Part shown: positions 36,175-44,036 of the stretch, one piece after another
How the letters are laid out: each line of letters opens with the position of its first letter
How positions within the stretch are numbered: the stretch's first letter is position 1
Assembly (NCBI GenBank): GCA_035559535.1
Contig: DATMBG010000036.1
Coordinates: 62,001-126,000 of the forward strand
Source of the DNA: Candidatus Limnocylindrales bacterium
GTDB lineage: Bacteria; Moduliflexota; Moduliflexia; Moduliflexales; JAUQPW01
Direction: 5' to 3'
DNA: 64,000 nt
Translations under genes and position numbers: made by a program
Notes under the pieces: model-generated
Databases searched by the model: none
What the model saw: the letters and a program-made list of their open reading frames with translations, nothing else
Told to the model about the DNA's origin: nothing

Positions 36175-36633
36175 TTAAACATCGGGACCATGCCGTTGTT
36201 TAGGCTTAAGGTATTTTATCATGGTAAGTTGGTTGTAACCCCAGGGGTCTGAGGTATAGTTGATCTCATCCATCAGGGATTGAAGCAGAAATAATCCCAG
36301 GCCGCCATCTCTTTTCTCTGTAATAAGTTTTGGAAGGTCCGGCGGCTTTATGGCGCCGGGGTTAAACGTCTTTCCATAATCTTTAACCGAGACCACTAAC
36401 CTGGAAGGGGTTACTTCCAGGCAGATCTGAATAGGTTTGCTTTCTTTCTCTCCTTCATAGGCGTGTTCAATAACATTGGCACAGGCTTCATCCACCGCCG
36501 TTTCAACCTTATAAAGTTCTTCTTCGGCCAATCCGGCTTCCGAAGCAACCTTAGATATCAGGGATCGAATCTGAATCAGATAATCGGTTTCACCGGGTAT
36601 GCTGAATACAATTCTTCTGCCTTCCTGCTTCAT
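36175..36633 (-). CDS. RsbW-like anti-sigma factor / serine kinase
   Basis: The 152-residue protein is a GHKL-type ATPase of the RsbW/SpoIIAB group: an N-box with KVETAVDEACANVIEHAY (~residues 42-59), VVSVKDYGKTFNPG (G1) and GGLGLFLLQSLMDEI (G2). Such kinases phosphorylate a STAS antagonist and release or hold a sigma factor or other partner. The STAS protein encoded just upstream (36739-37098) is the obvious substrate. It is followed closely by the TPR-LysM lipoprotein. No sigma factor is seen nearby, so the regulated partner is unknown. Confidence 0.88.
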   Translation of the reverse strand: MKQEGRRIVFSIPGETDYLIQIRSLISKVASEAGLAEEELYKVETAVDEACANVIEHAYEGEKESKPIQICLEVTPSRLVVSVKDYGKTFNPGAIKPPDLPKLITEKRDGGLGLFLLQSLMDEINYTSDPWGYNQLTMIKYLKPKQRHGPDV

Positions 36634-36738
36634 CTTTGAACGTAAAACCTGAAACGTAAAAGCTAAAACGAGATATCGGCATTTTGAGCCTTACCTTTGG
36701 GATTCCCTGGAGAGGCCCTCGGCTTCACGTCTTAGGTT

Positions 36739-37098
36739 TCATTCCTTAGTAAAGGCCAGGATGGCTTCTTCTTCTTGATTTAGCGTGGTAAAAATCTCGG
36801 TAAATCCCAAGAGATCAAACACCTTGAAGATCTTAGGCGGTATCCGGATGAGAATGATATCTCCGCGATTGTCTCGAATATCTCCAATGACACTCATAAA
36901 AACTCCTAATCCGGCACTACTAATGTAAGAAAGCTCCTCCAGATCCACAATCATTTTGTAGAGGCCTTTTTCTATCAGAGATTGCACAACCTCTTCCATT
37001 TCTGGAACCGTATGGGCATCTAAAAAGCCACTCACTTTTATTTTGACAATGTCCTTGTGAGGACCGACCACCTCAGTAGAAATTCTCAGTTTCTGCAT
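36739..37098 (-). CDS. STAS-domain anti-sigma-factor antagonist
   Basis: The 119-residue single STAS domain resembles SpoIIAA/RsbV, with DLEELSYISSAGLGVFMSV carrying the Ser that the partner kinase normally phosphorylates (Ser-Ser-Ala-Gly-Leu). It should bind the RsbW-like protein when unphosphorylated and switch its partner. About 100 bases separate the two genes, filled by heptamer-like repeats (ACGTAAAA units at 36641-36660). The module is a partner switch of unknown output. Confidence 0.88.
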   Translation of the reverse strand: MQKLRISTEVVGPHKDIVKIKVSGFLDAHTVPEMEEVVQSLIEKGLYKMIVDLEELSYISSAGLGVFMSVIGDIRDNRGDIILIRIPPKIFKVFDLLGFTEIFTTLNQEEEAILAFTKE

Positions 37099-37497
37099 TA
37101 TGCAAAGTTCTGGGTTTTAGGTTCAAGAAGTAAGAAGCAAGAATGAGAAAGCAGGGAATTCTTACTTTTACTTCCTGGCTAAAGCACCGTCAGGTTTTTA
37201 GCTATAGAAACCTCGAGTCTGCCTTGGATGGATCTCCAGGCATTTTGCTCCTGCGTCAGGATCATAACACCGGCTTCTAATTCTAACAAAGATCGGATTT
37301 AAGGTTTTTTCTGGGCAACCAAAAACCGGAAGGCTTTTCAGAGCCTCCCTGGGTAGAAGGGAGGATGATTTTGACTCCCGGTAAACCTTCAAAACCCTTG
37401 AGGGGCTGCAAACCTTATGGAGAAGTTCTTTACCTTTTAGTTGTTTGTTCGTCATTCTTGTAACTCCTGGGGAGTTGTAAACCCCACGAAGAATTCT
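37099..37497. other. Intergenic region without recognised features
   Basis: About 400 bases between the STAS gene and the small membrane protein gene. Short open frames occur but lack a ribosome site and sensible composition. A STAR-like direct repeat of AACTCCTGGGGAGTTGTAAA (37464 on) resembles phrases near 37390-37430 and may be a decayed repeat. Confidence 0.4.
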
Positions 37498-37683
37498 TTA
37501 CCCTAAGAGATCGTAAATCGCATAAATAAGGGTAATCATAACGGCAAAGGCGAAGATAGCCTGCCATAAAGTTGCATGGATAATCACCCCCACAAAAATC
37601 CTTGTAATTTTTAATACCGAGATAAGTAAAACGATGAGAATAACCAGAAATAAAATTTGTTGCTTGGTCAAGATTTGGTTCAC
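37498..37683 (-). CDS. Small membrane protein (61 residues)
   Basis: Starting at GTG 37683, with ACCAGGTGG upstream as ribosome site, the protein has two hydrophobic helices (QILFLVILIVLLISVLKI and ATLWQAIFAFAVMITLIYAI). I do not recognise the family. It lies 60 bases downstream of the DUF350-like gene in the same orientation, so the two are probably one transcript. Confidence 0.6.
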   Translation of the reverse strand: MNQILTKQQILFLVILIVLLISVLKITRIFVGVIIHATLWQAIFAFAVMITLIYAIYDLLG

Positions 37684-37744
37684 CCACCTGGTAGAATCCT
37701 TACCTGTAAAGGTTCAGGCAAGTCCACACCTCCTTTATTTTGTT

Positions 37745-37969
37745 TTATTTTGGCATCACAATTTGAGGAGCTGGCATGATTGTTGCTGCAATAATAATAG
37801 AAATACCGATGATCATACCGGCAATGACAATGCCGACGGCAATATTTTGATCTTCCTCCAGCTCTTTGGTTAAATCAAAGGGAACGATGAGATCGTAGAC
37901 CTTATAGGCCAGGATGAACAACAGAATTCCTAATAAGGCAGAGAAGACACTTGCAATAAAGGCTCCCAT
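37745..37969 (-). CDS. DUF350-like small membrane protein
   Basis: The 74-residue protein has two or three membrane helices and matches a half-length DUF350/UPF0719 protein: ALLGILLFILAYKVYDLIVP, then LTKELEEDQNIAVGIVIAG, where the acidic E-E-D-Q-N and following Gly-rich helix are typical. Longer family members carry two such units. The biochemical function is not established. It is divergent from the proteasome operon, starting about 670 bases upstream of it, and precedes the 61-residue membrane protein. Confidence 0.75.
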   Translation of the reverse strand: MGAFIASVFSALLGILLFILAYKVYDLIVPFDLTKELEEDQNIAVGIVIAGMIIGISIIIAATIMPAPQIVMPK

Positions 37970-38482
37970 ATCAGGTAAGCGTAGCGATCAGCCTTTAGGG
38001 AATAAGACGTAAATCGTAAAAAACTAGAGACTCTTTGTTAGGAGGTTGATGCTTTAAGAATTACGTTTTACGTTTTATGCTGATAGCTAGCCGTTTACAG
38101 TATTTTCAGTTTCACGAGTTTTTACAAGGATGATCTAATGAGGATTTCCTCAAGCAAGATCCTCATATAGAGCAAGGCAGCTATAGAGAGCGGTCTGTAC
38201 AGGAAAAATGGACCGTATTGCTACCACCGTTCCGATTCAAGACTTAGGTAAGTGTTTACGGTATCAACTAATACAGGCCTCGTCAAGAGAAAAATATCGT
38301 CTTCTCCTTAGCCTTACAGGGTGTTATTTTTAGGTGAGTTCTTCGACCAGGTATGTGGGATCTGTTCGTAGCAGGCCAGGGATCCTGGATTCCGAGTGGG
38401 AATCTGGTTTGTTACAATTTCAGGATAATCAAAAACCAACATTTTCGGGTTTTCATAACTCTTTTCAGATTCGTTTTTAGAC
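37970..38482. other. Long intergenic region upstream of the proteasome operon
   Basis: No gene is visible. At 38003-38085 inverted heptamer-like units appear (ACGTAAATCGTAAAA and TTACGTTTTACGTTTTA), the same style as 36641-36671. The rest is unremarkable and may hold regulatory sites for the divergent units. Confidence 0.45.
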
Positions 38483-38510
38483 TTGACATGAGGGAAAAAG
38501 ATGCTAATAT
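38483..38510 (+). promoter_or_regulatory. Sigma-70-type promoter for the proteasome operon
   Basis: TTGACA (38483-38488) and TAATAT (38505-38510) are separated by 16 bases, close to the ideal housekeeping promoter. Transcription would start near 38517, leaving a leader of about 120 bases before the ATPase gene. No operator was recognised. Confidence 0.65.
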
Positions 38511-38636
38511 ATCACTATAGATACTAGCAGGATCGGACTGTCAGAAGTTCACCTGTAAAAGCTTGATTTTATAAGACGAAAGAAGTTTTCCCCAAAAGGT
38601 AACTTCCTTCAATAAACTTTAAGAGGTGAGTAAGGT

Positions 38637-40466
38637 ATGGACAACTCCTACAGAGACCAGGATAAGAAAAGTTTCATGAGAGACACGATGAAAAAGCTAT
38701 CCTCCCATATTCCCATGAGCGAGGCCTCTTTGAGATATCGCCTATCTCAATGTGAACGGGAAAGCCAGGAACTCCAGAATCAAATAAAGCTTCTCGAGAG
38801 TGAATCTGAGGAGTTGACAAGAAAACTGGAAAAAAACCTCGGTGAATTTGAAATTTTAAGAAGGAAATATTACCGAACCAAAGAACAATTGGCGGAAGCC
38901 AAAAGGCAGAATGAGAAACTGGTAGGGATTCTACAAGAATCTAAGATTCAGATTCAAGAATTAAAGGAGGAGGTTGACAAACTTTGTGCACCTCCCAACA
39001 GTTATGGAACTTTTATAGAGAGTAATGATGACCATACCATCGATATCGACCTGGAGGGGAGAAGGCTCAAAGTAAACGTAAGACCTGGGATTGATACCAG
39101 TCAAATTCAGAGAGGTCAACAGTTAGTACTCAACGAAGCCCTGAATGTGGTGGATGTTGCCGGCTATGATACCAGAGGGGAAGTAGTCCAGGTTAAAGAT
39201 ATTTTAGGTGAAGATCGGGTTATTGTAATAGGTCGGGCCGATGAAGAGCGGGTGATTCAGCTCTCGGATAAACTAAGAAAGGAGAAGATCAATATCGGGG
39301 ATCATCTGATGATTAATCCTCGCTCCAACTATGCCATTGAAAAACTACCCAAATCCCAGGTAGAAGAAGTGGTTTTAGAGGAGGTCCCCAATATTACCTA
39401 TGCCGATATCGGGGGATTAGATAAACAGATCGAAGAGATTCGGGATGCCATTGAGCTTCCCTATATTTATCCTGAAGAATTCAAGAAACATAAATTGACC
39501 CCCCCGAAAGGGATTCTTCTGTATGGTCCTCCGGGGTGTGGAAAAACCCTTATTGCGAAGGCAGTAGCCAACAGTCTGGCTAAGCAAATGGAGAAGAAAA
39601 CGGGGGTTAAAACCAAGAGTTACTTCCTGAATGTTAAAGGCCCCGAACTCCTTAACAAGTATGTCGGAGAAACAGAGTATAAGATCCGAGAGGTCTTTAA
39701 AAAAGCCAAGGAGAAGTCCAAGGAGGACTCTCCGGTGATTGTTTTCTTCGATGAGATGGATTCTCTCTTCCGGCTCCGGGGTTCCGGGATTTCTTCAGAT
39801 ATGGAAGCTACGGTGGTTGCCCAATTCCTCTCGGAGATCGATGGAGTAGAATCCTTAGGGAATGTTATTGTAATTGGAGCCACCAACCGGCAGGATCTGA
39901 TTGATCCTGCAGTTTTAAGACCGGGTCGGCTCGATATCAAGATTAAAATAGACCGTCCTAATTTAGAGGGGGCCAAGGCCATTTTTGCGATTTATTTAAC
40001 GCCAGATCTTCCTCTCCATGAAGAGGAACTGGCACGATTCAACCATGATCGGGAGAAGACCGTTAAATATCTCATTGATAAAACTGCCGAGCGGATGTAT
40101 AGTACCGACGATGAGAACAAATTCCTGGAAGTGACTTATGCCAAGGGAGAAAAAGAGGTTTTCTATTTTAAAGATTTTGCCAGCGGTGCCATGATCGAAA
40201 ATATTGTCCGAAGAGCTAAGAAAAGAGCGTTGAAGCGATATATAGAAAAAGGAGAATGGGGAATCAAGTCTGAGGATCTTCTGGAGGCTGTTCGAGACGA
40301 GTACAAAGAGAATGAAGATTTACCCAACACCACCAATCCAGATGATTGGGCTAAGATTTCCGGTCGAAAGGGTGAAAAGATTGTCAATGTACGAACCCTG
40401 TTGGGGGGTGAAAAAGGTGGCGGTGGACGCAGCATAGAAAACATCACAGCAGGACAATATTTGTAG
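38637..40466 (+). CDS. mpa: Proteasome-activating AAA+ ATPase (Mpa/ARC)
   Basis: The 609-residue protein has an N-terminal coiled coil (~40-120) that in Mpa binds Pup, an interdomain OB region (~125-240) and one AAA+ module: Walker A GPPGCGKT (297-304), Walker B VIVFFDEMDS (~367-376) and the sensor/Arg-finger region ATNRQDLIDPAVLRPGRLD. It ends AGQYL; the C-terminal Gly-Gln-Tyr-Leu is the tail that docks into the proteasome alpha ring in Mpa/ARC. It should unfold pupylated proteins and feed them to PrcAB in the cytoplasm. AAGAGGTGAG precedes the ATG. It heads the operon, 86 bases before dop. Confidence 0.97.
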   Translation: MDNSYRDQDKKSFMRDTMKKLSSHIPMSEASLRYRLSQCERESQELQNQIKLLESESEELTRKLEKNLGEFEILRRKYYRTKEQLAEAKRQNEKLVGILQESKIQIQELKEEVDKLCAPPNSYGTFIESNDDHTIDIDLEGRRLKVNVRPGIDTSQIQRGQQLVLNEALNVVDVAGYDTRGEVVQVKDILGEDRVIVIGRADEERVIQLSDKLRKEKINIGDHLMINPRSNYAIEKLPKSQVEEVVLEEVPNITYADIGGLDKQIEEIRDAIELPYIYPEEFKKHKLTPPKGILLYGPPGCGKTLIAKAVANSLAKQMEKKTGVKTKSYFLNVKGPELLNKYVGETEYKIREVFKKAKEKSKEDSPVIVFFDEMDSLFRLRGSGISSDMEATVVAQFLSEIDGVESLGNVIVIGATNRQDLIDPAVLRPGRLDIKIKIDRPNLEGAKAIFAIYLTPDLPLHEEELARFNHDREKTVKYLIDKTAERMYSTDDENKFLEVTYAKGEKEVFYFKDFASGAMIENIVRRAKKRALKRYIEKGEWGIKSEDLLEAVRDEYKENEDLPNTTNPDDWAKISGRKGEKIVNVRTLLGGEKGGGGRSIENITAGQYL

Positions 40467-40475
40467 GGTTACGTA

Positions 40476-40535
40476 GGGGCAAAGCATTCACAGGGAAAAC
40501 CATGGGGTATAACCCATGAGTGAATGCTTTGTCCC
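40476..40535. repeat. Hairpin repeat between mpa and dop
   Basis: Arms 40476-40491 (GGGGCAAAGCATTCAC) and 40520-40535 (GTGAATGCTTTGTCCC) pair over 16 bp with one G-U, enclosing a second small stem (CATGGG/CCCATG). It resembles short mobile palindromes beginning GTAGGGGC that are dispersed in some bacterial genomes. Lying inside the operon it could lower dop expression relative to mpa or protect the mpa mRNA. Confidence 0.75.
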
Positions 40536-40551
40536 TTCAGACATTTTTTTT

Positions 40552-42036
40552 ATGGCTATTGAAAAGATCATAGGCACTGAGACGGAATATGGAATTACGA
40601 CTAAAAACGATGTGGAATTCGATGCAATATCCCATTCCATGCTCCTGGTAAATAGCTATCAACCGGACCCTACGGTTAAAATTATCTGGGATTACGACCA
40701 AGAGAATCCCCTGGTCGATGCCCGGGGGTTCAAAGTAGAAAGAAAGATAGAAGCCCCTCGAGAAAAAGACAATGCAGCCATCAACAAAGTCCTGGATAAC
40801 GGAGCACGGTACTATGTGGATCATGCCCATCCTGAATTTTCCACCCCGGAATGTTCCAATGCCCGAGATTTGGTTAAATATGAGAAAGCTGGAGAATGGA
40901 TCGTTAATGTCAGCCGGATGCAGGCCAACCAACTGATCCCGGCCGGGGAAGAGATTCTCATCTATAAGAATAACAGCGACCGGAAAGGGAACAGTTACGG
41001 ATACCATGAGAACTACCTCATGGATCGAAAAACCCCCTTCGAACTCATTGTTACTCACCTGACTCCTTTCTTAATATCTCGGCAGATCTTTACGGGAGCC
41101 GGCAAGGTGGGATTCGAAAATGACAGTGATCCGGTAGATTATCAGATTTCTCAAAGAGCCGACTTTTTCGAAACCGAAATAGGTCTGGATACCATGGTCA
41201 AAAGACCCATTATTAATACCCGGGATGAACCCCATGCAGACCGTGAAAAATACCGAAGGTTACATGTGATTGTAGGGGACTCCAACATGTCGGAGGTTAC
41301 CACGTATCTGAAAGTCGGAACCACGGCCCTGGTTCTCAAAATGATTGAAGATAAGTTCATTGATAAAGACCTGACGCTTCGTAACCCGGTGAAGGCGATC
41401 CGGGATATTTCCCACGATATCACCTGTAAGAAGAAGGTCCAGTTAGATAATGGTAAAAAATTCACGGCGATTCAAATTCAGAAGGAATATCTGGAGTTAG
41501 CTAAAAAGTATGCCAGTCAGCAAGAGAAGAATCCTATCACAGAAGATATTCTGGCAAGATGGGAAAGGGTACTGACCAAATTGGAAGAGGAACCGGACCA
41601 GCTGAACCGGGAAATTGATTGGGTAATTAAAAAATACCTGATCACAAATTATATGAAGAGTCGTGGCTGTAACTGGACGGATTCCAAAGTTCTTATGATG
41701 GATCTCCAGTACCATGACGTTCGTCCTGAAAAGGGATTATATTATCTATTACTAAAACAAGGAGGAGTTGAGCGTATTTTAAATGATGCGGAGATTTTAG
41801 AGGCCGTTGAGAATCCCCCCATCGACACCCGGGCTTATTTTCGCGGAAGCTGCTTACGAAAGTATCGATCGGAAATATTCGGGGTGAGTTGGAGTGCTTT
41901 GTCCTTTAGTGTCGATGAGGTTTCTATTAAGAGAGTTCTCATGTCAGAACCGGCGAAAGGATCCAAAGCCCATGTCCAGGAGCTTCTTGAACGCTCTGCA
42001 ACGGCTAAAGAATTGTTGAAGAATCTTGCAGCTTAA
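40552..42036 (+). CDS. dop: Depupylase Dop
   Basis: The 494-residue protein belongs to the Dop/PafA carboxylate-amine-ligase fold and is assigned to Dop because it reads IIGTETEYGI at the start, has the DYDQENPLVDARGF segment, NGARYYVDHAHPEFSTPEC with the catalytic Asp, YKNNSDRKGNSYGYHENYLM, and the Dop-type end (NPPIDTRAYFRGSCLRKY, then EPAKGSKAHVQELLE). It cleaves Pup from substrate lysines; in species with Pup ending in Gln it also deamidates Pup. Here Pup ends in Glu, so only depupylation is needed. The ATG at 40552 is chosen because the conserved sequence starts there; an upstream ATG at 40516 lies inside the hairpin. Confidence 0.95.
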   Translation: MAIEKIIGTETEYGITTKNDVEFDAISHSMLLVNSYQPDPTVKIIWDYDQENPLVDARGFKVERKIEAPREKDNAAINKVLDNGARYYVDHAHPEFSTPECSNARDLVKYEKAGEWIVNVSRMQANQLIPAGEEILIYKNNSDRKGNSYGYHENYLMDRKTPFELIVTHLTPFLISRQIFTGAGKVGFENDSDPVDYQISQRADFFETEIGLDTMVKRPIINTRDEPHADREKYRRLHVIVGDSNMSEVTTYLKVGTTALVLKMIEDKFIDKDLTLRNPVKAIRDISHDITCKKKVQLDNGKKFTAIQIQKEYLELAKKYASQQEKNPITEDILARWERVLTKLEEEPDQLNREIDWVIKKYLITNYMKSRGCNWTDSKVLMMDLQYHDVRPEKGLYYLLLKQGGVERILNDAEILEAVENPPIDTRAYFRGSCLRKYRSEIFGVSWSALSFSVDEVSIKRVLMSEPAKGSKAHVQELLERSATAKELLKNLAA

Positions 42037-42137
42037 CCCCAGAGAAGGAACTAAAGTAAGCTAAAGTTTGCAAGTGCTTGAAGTTGGGTTTTCCACTTCA
42101 GACACTGTAGGCACTTTAGATTTTAAGGAGAATAACT

Positions 42138-42407
42138 ATGACATCTCTAAACTTTTTAGGTCGCCAACCGGAAAGTAACCCTGAGACTTTCTTCCATGTG
42201 ATAACTGCCAGTACCGATCAACAGAAAAAAGTTAAAAAACCCGAAGCACCTCAACAAGAGAAAAGTGAGAGAACCGGAACGGGAGTTGCCGAGAAAGGTG
42301 AAAAGATTAAAAAGGATCTGGATAAGCTCATGGATGAAATCGATGAGGTACTCGAAGAGAATGCAGAGGAATTCGTGAAAAGTTATGTCCAAAGAGGGGG
42401 AGAATAA
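42138..42407 (+). CDS. pup: Prokaryotic ubiquitin-like protein Pup, C-terminal Gly-Gly-Glu
   Basis: The 89-residue protein is longer than the ~64-residue actinobacterial Pup but its end is unmistakable: LDKLMDEIDEVLEENAEEF, then VKSYVQRGGE. The middle is charged and disordered-looking (Lys/Glu/Gln-rich), as in Pup. The last codon before TAA is GAA, so the product ends Gly-Gly-Glu and is ready for ligation by PafA through its gamma-carboxylate. AAGGAG lies 7 bases upstream of ATG. It sits between dop and prcB as in Actinobacteria. The 25 or so extra N-terminal residues are unusual and may be the part threaded first into the ATPase. Confidence 0.96.
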   Translation: MTSLNFLGRQPESNPETFFHVITASTDQQKKVKKPEAPQQEKSERTGTGVAEKGEKIKKDLDKLMDEIDEVLEENAEEFVKSYVQRGGE

Positions 42408-42467
42408 TCTCTAGGTAGCAGATTACAGATCTTCAGGATCTGAAATCTAAAATCCTCAAAACTTGCG

Positions 42468-43259
42468 ATGATTCTCAAGACCCAATATGATGGTTCCAGC
42501 TTTTTTGAACTTTTAAAAATTGATTATCCTCACTTACTCCCTACCTACAGGAGTGATCCCACACTCCTGAGCGAGGATTCTGTGTCCGTACCTCACGGGA
42601 CTACCATCCTGGCCTTAAGGTATCAAAATGGAGTCCTCATTGCAGGGGATCGTCGGGCCATTGAAGGACCTCAGATTTCTTCCAGAACTATGGAGAAGGT
42701 TTATAAAACCGATGATTACTCTGCAATGGCCATCGCTGGCGCCGCAGGTCCTGCCATTGACATGGCGCGCTTGTTTCAAGTAGAGTTGGAACATTATGAG
42801 AAACTCGAAGGGGAGCGATTAACCCTGGAAGGTAAAGCGAATCGATTGGCCCAAATGATCAGGCAGAATCTCCCGGCAGCCTTTCAAGGCTTGATCGTGA
42901 TTCCTATTTTTGCCGGCTACGACCTCAAGCGAAAAGAAGGTCGGATCTTTAAGTACGATGTAGTCGGTGGAAAGTACGAAGAGGAGGAATTTTATGCCAC
43001 GGGTTCTGGTGGGAAAGACGCCCGCAATACCATGAAGAAGCTCTACCGGAGAGGACTCCAGGAAGAAGAAGCTCTTAAAGTAGCTCTGGAAGCTCTCATT
43101 GATGCGTCGGAAGAAGATGTAGGAACTGGTGGACCGGATCTGGTTCGAGGGATTTACCCTACCGTCAAAAAAATTACCGAACAGGGTATCATGGATGTAC
43201 CAGAAACAACCGTTGCATCTATTTGTAAGGCGATTATAGAAAGTCGCAAAAATCAATAG
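42468..43259 (+). CDS. prcB: Proteasome beta subunit (catalytic), PrcB
   Basis: The 263-residue precursor carries a 44-residue propeptide followed by VPHGTTILALRY; cleavage between Gly44 and Thr45 would expose the Thr nucleophile. Numbering from Thr45 as 1, Asp17 (GDRRA) and Lys33 (MEKVYKTDDY) are in place, so the site is complete. IAGAAGPAIDMARLFQVELE and TGGPDLVRGIYPTV are typical of bacterial PrcB. It forms the inner rings of the 20S core with PrcA. No clear ribosome site is visible before the ATG. The gap to prcA is filled by a palindromic repeat. Confidence 0.96.
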   Translation: MILKTQYDGSSFFELLKIDYPHLLPTYRSDPTLLSEDSVSVPHGTTILALRYQNGVLIAGDRRAIEGPQISSRTMEKVYKTDDYSAMAIAGAAGPAIDMARLFQVELEHYEKLEGERLTLEGKANRLAQMIRQNLPAAFQGLIVIPIFAGYDLKRKEGRIFKYDVVGGKYEEEEFYATGSGGKDARNTMKKLYRRGLQEEEALKVALEALIDASEEDVGTGGPDLVRGIYPTVKKITEQGIMDVPETTVASICKAIIESRKNQ

Positions 43260-43263
43260 TCCG

Positions 43264-43327
43264 CCGTCCGTTGTCCGTTGTTTTTATCCACTGCAAAGGA
43301 TCCTTTGCAGTAAACAACGAACAACGG
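43264..43327. repeat. GTCCGTTGT-type palindromic repeat between prcB and prcA
   Basis: Heptamer-like units (CCGTTGTCCGTTGT) on the left pair with AACAACGAACAACGG on the right, around a perfect 22-bp palindrome (ACTGCAAAGGA/TCCTTTGCAGT, 43290-43311). Related units occur at 50466-50560 and 56213-56255. The hairpin could influence the PrcB to PrcA ratio. Confidence 0.8.
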
Positions 43328-43340
43328 ATAACAGGTCCCT

Positions 43341-44030
43341 ATGGTTTTACCCTATTACGTCTCACCGGAACAGATGATGCAGGATAAGGCGGAGTACGCC
43401 CGAAAAGGAATCGCCAAGGGTAAATCTCTGGTGGCTATGGAATACCGAGATGGTATTATCCTCACCGCCGAGAACCCGAGTTCCTCCCTGCATAAAATAT
43501 GGGAAATCTACGATCGGATCGCTTTTGCCGGGGTAGGTAAATACAGCGAGTTTGAAAATTTGCGTAAATCCGGCGTGAGATATGCCGATACCAAAGGATA
43601 TATCTACAGTCGAGAAGATGTCACGGCGAAGTCCCTAGCGGAAGCCTATTCTCAGGCAATAGGAAATGTCTTCACCCAGGAAGTTAAACCCTTAGAAATC
43701 GAAATCTTGGTTGTGGAAGTCGGAGAAGTTCAGTCGGAAAATGCCATGTACCATATCCTTTTCGACGGTAGTATCAGCGATCGGAAGCAATTTGCGGTGA
43801 TTGGAGGTCAAGCGGAAGAAGTAACCCGTTTTTTAAAAGAACAGTATCGGGAAAATAGTTCCTTGGCAGATGCTTTGTGGCTGAGTCAAAAAGCCCTTAG
43901 AGTCGTGGAAAATAAACCGATCAGTGAAACGAATCTTGAGGTCGCGATCCTGGACAGGAATCGTCCAGGAAGGAAGTTTAAACGTATCCCCCCCGCGGAG
44001 ATACGAGACCTTATGAAAAGTTATCTTTAG
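43341..44030 (+). CDS. prcA: Proteasome alpha subunit, PrcA
   Basis: The 229-residue protein starts MVLPYYVSPEQMMQDKAEYA and continues KGIAKGKSLVAMEYRDGIIL, then ENPSSSLHKIWEIYDRIAF, a close parallel of mycobacterial PrcA. It lacks a catalytic Thr, as expected of alpha subunits, and builds the gated outer rings to which the ATPase tail binds. The C-terminus (RIPPAEIRDLMKSYL) is shorter than in mycobacteria. Its stop is 6 bases before the pafA start, so the two are translated in tandem. The only ribosome site visible is weak (AACAGG). Confidence 0.95.
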   Translation: MVLPYYVSPEQMMQDKAEYARKGIAKGKSLVAMEYRDGIILTAENPSSSLHKIWEIYDRIAFAGVGKYSEFENLRKSGVRYADTKGYIYSREDVTAKSLAEAYSQAIGNVFTQEVKPLEIEILVVEVGEVQSENAMYHILFDGSISDRKQFAVIGGQAEEVTRFLKEQYRENSSLADALWLSQKALRVVENKPISETNLEVAILDRNRPGRKFKRIPPAEIRDLMKSYL

Positions 44031-44036
44031 TGGCGT

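Noticed and set aside
37198-37455. 85-residue frame between STAS and membrane genes
   Set aside because: No ribosome site, no recognisable domain, and composition like repeats; not supported as a gene.
40516-40551. Upstream ATG extending Dop by 12 residues
   Set aside because: It lies inside the hairpin repeat, has no ribosome site and the added residues precede the conserved GTETEYG start.
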